64,000 nt of DNA from Dasyornis broadbenti. Lineage: Eukaryota; Chordata; Aves; Passeriformes; Dasyornithidae. A model generated the notes under the pieces. It saw only the letters and a list, made by a program, of their open reading frames with translations. It was not told where the DNA came from and searched no databases. Location: assembly GCA_013397935.1 (NCBI GenBank), contig VZRN01000521.1:1044187-1108186 (forward strand). The letters are read 5' to 3'. Positions 59,786 to 64,000 of this stretch are shown here, in pieces. Each line of letters starts with the position of its first letter. Position 1 is the stretch's first letter. Position numbers and translations under genes: made by a program.

Positions 59786-60697
59786 TGTGTGAATGTGTTG
59801 TACACAAAGCTTGAACTAGGCAACTTGTTCAGTCTTACCTCCAGGTCTGAAAAGTGTGAAATGAAACACTTCCAAAAGCATTGTAACAAAAGATATGGTC
59901 ACAAAAGGAAAATATCTTGAATGGGGAATTGTAAAACATAATAAATAAGCAAGTGATATATGAAGAGCTTGATTCTGCAGCTCCACCAAGTGTCATCACC
60001 TGCAGCACACTGTCCCAGGGTGATGTTTCAGGAAAGCACCTACAGAGGCACTTTGCTTTAAGCAGAGGTAGAACATGTCTAAGTAAATCCTTGACTAGAG
60101 ATTTTCTCTTAATCAAACCATGTGGCAATAAGAGTATTTTATTAAAACCAAGAAGCTGGGCATGAATGAAGGGTGAGTTTCTTTAGGCAGGCTCTGGCAA
60201 TTTGCTGAAGAAGCTGTTGGGTCTCTCGCTTACAGTATTTCACCTCATTCACCTTTTCTTGAAATGACTTCAGCTTGGTGGACAGTATGAGAAGTCCCTC
60301 TTGAGTTACCAGGGCATGAGAGGCATGAAAATTCAGATGTTTCTTTTCCTTACTGTAGGGAATAACATGGTACCTCAGTAGCCAGTGTGCTGACTTGGTA
60401 AACAATGTAGTTTCATCATGAGCAATGAGTGTGTACAACTAAAGATGAGTTATTTTTGTTATTCCCTTGGTGGTAGAACTGCTGTTAGCTGCCACTCTCA
60501 GTACTTACACAGAAGCAACCTTGTGTGTGTTGAAATGTGCAGTACGTGAGAAGTGGTTGTTGTGCATCTGTGGCACCCACTTTGCAGCACTTTTGCACTC
60601 AGATTCAGCTAAACCTGGTTAGACTGTGCTGTCCGCTGACTTTTAAATTTCATTTTGGAAATTTTGAGCATGTTGTGCAAAGGCAGCAATCATCCAA

Positions 60698-60703
60698 AAT
60701 AAA
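60698..60703 (+). terminator. INSIG2: Alternative distal polyadenylation signal
   Basis: AATAAA followed within about 30 bases by a T/G-rich stretch (TATATGTGTCTTACTG). It would give a 3' UTR of about 2.4 kb. Confidence 0.35.
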
Positions 60704-60760
60704 TTTGGGTGGAGTCCTTTATTATATGTGTCTTACTGTTTTTATTTTTACTTGACTAAT

Positions 60761-63700
60761 ATCAATACAGGATCATATCGTGGGTGTCCTGTTGTTTCAA
60801 GCTGCTGTGATTTTATGGCTGATGTGTTCAAACCCTGGGAAAAGTTCATGGTGAGAATGGTGACAAGGCCTTAACTTCAGTGGTGTGAACATGCCGCTGC
60901 TGTATAGCATGGAGTTATAACATTAGACTGTCTTAAAAATCTTGTTCGATAGAGAATGAATAAGGTATATTTTAGATATATAACAACTTTAAAAGTGCTA
61001 TAACCTCTTTGTCAAATAACCCTTGTAAGCTCTAAGCTGTTTAAACTGGCAAATTCCTGTTAAAAGCAAAATGTGCATTAAACACAGCTACAGTCTTGAT
61101 TGATAGGTTTCTTCTTTCTTTAAGAAATGATATTGATATTTAAAATACAAAGAGTTGCCTTCTATCAGCAATCTCATAATAATTCTGACCATTTAGCTGG
61201 CATATTGGTTGTGCACCTGTATAAAAATAGTGAAAAAGAAGCAGGGAAGATCAAATCAGCGGTGATTCTATCTTAATTACCATGCTGAGCAGCTTCGGAA
61301 AATCTACCCTTTTGAGTCTGCAGTGGGAATAAGATAACTTCACTCACAATACAGAAAATCAAGATTTAGATATAAATAGCCGCTATGAATATGAAAAAAA
61401 CCCAAAACACAAATAGCAGGGAAACTCATAGTTTATTTGTATTTATTAATGTTCTGGTCTGGATATGAATTGGATGTTACTCTGGTAATCAAAGACTCCA
61501 TTCATCATGCCCATCACTGTCTCAAAAAAGATGTGACAAATAGAGGTTTGGCAATGTGTAATGGAAAACTGTCCAGGCAGAGGTGAGGAAAGGGTGGGAA
61601 GAGGAGTGCATGGGGTTTGGGATGCAGTCCCACAGCAGGACAGCACCACAGCTGAAAGTCAGAAGGAGTGCAGGGGGTGAATGGAAAAACCCCCTGTTTG
61701 TGCTGGCAACCTGTGACCCGAAATTCCTAACTCTGCTATCAAAATGCAGCATCCTGGGCATGCCATGTGTCGGACCAGGCAGATTACTGCCAGGGATAGA
61801 AATAACCATAATTTTGGATATCAAGCACTAAGATTAGCCAAAAGCACATGAGCAAAGGTGTTTTGCTGGAAACTTAACCTCTCCCTTCCATCTGTAACTT
61901 TGGAGAATGGAAATTCCAGGTCCTTCCATCCTGAACATGTTGAATGGAAAGTTATGTTGAATGGGTTTGGGGGGAATATTCCAACTGCTGAGCTGTCAGG
62001 CTCTCAAAAAATGCCTCTCAAACATGGCTGCTGTAAGCACCTAGGAAGAGAGTGAACAAAGAAACTTTTCCTCCCTAGCTTCTGTACTTTCCTGCTGCCA
62101 TCTGGCTGGGAGCTGCCACAGGGACCTGTGGGCATACACCAGTCTTCCCTTTTTTCCTTTCCTGGTACGTAAGGAAGGAACATAATTCCACCAGCCACAT
62201 CACCCTGGACGTTTTGCATATGCTTTTTACATTTTGGAGCAGTGCTACCAATAATTCCTGATGGCAATGGGTGAATAGAACCTGTGGAAGTGATGTTAAA
62301 ATACCAGATCAGTGCTCGTGAAAGTACACGCACAGCTGGGCAGAGGGAACGCGTACCTCGCCGTGGGAATAGCTATCTAATGCTGTTAGTTGTGATGCCA
62401 GTACTAAATGCAAAGCATGAGTAATTTTGCAGCTTAATGTTCAGCACTAAATAGTAAATGAAAGGTCAGTCCAACATGTTAACTGTCATGGAATAGTAAA
62501 CACTCCTTTAATTGCTTCAGGCAGCCAGCTTGGATTTTTGGTGTGTCTGTTGTCATATTTTGAGCAGCATGGTCCAGAGCCTTGTCCTGATTGCCTCCCC
62601 CCCAGTCAAATGACAAAGCCTCAAATTAGAGGATAAACTTTATGCCTGGGCTTTTCAGGCAGCATACTGGGAGTTTGTGCTTTGAATGTTTAAAACCCGT
62701 GCCAGAGAAGAAGTAGGGGTTATTTCTTGATTAGATCGGAGCTGAAATCCAGGTTGAACTGTAGTTTGGCATTCTCTTGAGGTTTTGCTTTCTTGCTCTT
62801 TGGTTCTGAAGCACAGAATTTCAGTAGCTCCTGTTCCACATTCTCATTTTTTACCCTGCCCAGCACTATAGCAGATAGGAAGCACTACACAGGAATAAAA
62901 AAGAATATAAAGCAGACGGGCAGCTGCTGATTTTCTTCGGGCCAAGCCGGTTGAGAGGCCTGTGTCCAGTGTGCCCTGTACATCTGTGTCAGATGCACAA
63001 CCTGCAGCATTTCCAGGCTGAGGTTCACAGGATTCACTTTCTGTTCAGGCAGCCGTTCTGCCTTGTCTTTGTCAAACATCCCTGCAGGAGGCGAGTTGTT
63101 GTACTGTAGTTCTGCAGGGATGTGTGCACACATTGCAGAGCATTTGCTGTGGCAATGTCCACAGGTATAGCCATAAGATCTGCTTTTTATGACCTTGTTG
63201 GTACAAATCCTGAAATTCTGCCTTTGAAGCAAATATGGTGAAATATTTATTGAAAGAAAAATCTATATTTATAAATATGTCACTGTCTGAATTCACAATG
63301 TAGTTTTGCTATTTCTGTTTTCCCATTAGTTCAGTGCATGTCTTGTAACCCATGTTTAGATACTTAATAGTTTTTGATAATCAAACCTCAAAGAAAGATT
63401 TATTTCACACAGTTATTGAGGAAGAATGTTTGAACTAAACAAAAGCTGTAAGGAACCTTAATTTACCTTCTGCACCTTAAGTTACCAGATAGAAATTAAG
63501 CAAGGAAAGCCTCCAGCATTTTCCGTAATGTTGCAAGAAAGAAAAGAACAGTAAGTGATAGTTCTGATTGTACCCTGGGTTTAAAAACAAGGGTAAGGGG
63601 AGTCTTACGGATGCATATTGACTTATTCTGGTCTCAGCTGTTCTCCAAAGGCCTCACTTCATTGGCCATGATCACCAGAACATGTTTTGGCTCATCTGTT

Positions 63701-64000
63701 TTCCTCATCCAGCTGTTCCTCAGTGACTGGGTATGCCTGGGGTAAGCCTAGCTATGCTGCCAGAGAACTCATGGGGATATGGCTTTAGCAACTTCTTGCC
63801 AAGATTGACACATTCCATTTGAGCTCTGTGAGAAACTGCTGGTCTGGCCCAGGGCACTGGTTGGCAGTGATGATGTAAAGTAAGGGATGGGGCTCCGTGA
63901 TGTTCAGGTGGGGTGAAAGGATGACAGTGCCTGTAAGGACATTAAGTGCGTGTGTTAATTACAGGTTTCGATGAAGAGCAAAGTTCTCCTGCTCTGCAGA
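60761..64000. other. 3' flank of INSIG2, intergenic
   Basis: About 3.2 kb of flanking DNA. Minus-strand open frames at 62004-62333 and 62885-63232 reach 109 and 115 codons but show no domain I recognise. No CR1 or RNA gene was seen. Confidence 0.6.

Larger units (their letters stand above)
58292..60760 (+). other. INSIG2: INSIG2 3' UTR and proximal flank (end uncertain)
   Basis: AT-rich sequence after the stop with several AATAAA signals: 59144-59149, 59780-59785, 59940-59945 and 60698-60703. The 3' UTR probably ends just after one of them. Which is used cannot be decided from sequence alone. Confidence 0.6.

Noticed and set aside
62004..63232. 109- and 115-codon minus-strand frames downstream of INSIG2
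   Set aside because: No recognisable domain and no supporting splice structure. In 64 kb, several frames of this length are expected by chance.

Overview
The window is vertebrate nuclear DNA and almost certainly comes from a bird. It contains many 5'-truncated CR1 LINE copies with the typical avian 3' end, two genes broken into small exons by GT-AG introns, CpG-island promoters, and long AT-rich non-coding DNA. The CR1 copies look like those common in Neoaves, but the species cannot be fixed by eye. Nothing prokaryotic or plasmid-like is present, and there is no CRISPR array or gene cassette.

Layout. From 1 to about 9,300 is the 5' part of CCDC93 on the minus strand. Five coding exons (9097-9056, 8020-7907, 6255-6161, 3674-3563, 1120-1022) encode residues 1-154, and the gene runs off the left edge. 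Its CpG-island promoter (about 8,740-9,760) is broken by an 88-N gap (9493-9580). From 9,772 to 14,110 there is a 2,169-bp direct duplication whose copies look identical by eye and are separated by one N at 11941; it looks like an unmerged contig overlap. From about 14,100 to 46,980 is a gene-free interval of AT-rich DNA with simple repeats, two short CR1 pieces and several stretches with regulatory-element character (about 26.5, 37.0 and 38.0 kb). At 46,986-47,945 two minus-strand CR1 copies lie back to back against the INSIG2 CpG island (about 47,945-48,345).

From 48,088 to at least 58,291 is a complete INSIG2 gene on the plus strand: a non-coding first exon ending at 48101, then coding exons 52126-52369, 54888-55012, 57092-57258, 57679-57778 and 58250-58291. 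Together they encode 225 residues with no frameshift or stop. The 3' UTR and flank follow to 64,000; no second gene was recognised there.

The genes are head to head. CCDC93 is a subunit of the CCC complex, which recycles endosomal cargo including the LDL receptor. INSIG2 is the ER sterol sensor that retains SCAP-SREBP and promotes HMG-CoA reductase degradation. Both act in cholesterol homeostasis, but the roughly 38 kb between them (about 36 kb if the duplication is false) argues against a shared core promoter. I found no convincing undescribed system. The observations most worth following are the assembly duplication, a possible uORF spliced across INSIG2 exons 1 and 2, the CR1 pile-up at the INSIG2 promoter, and candidate distal regulatory elements.
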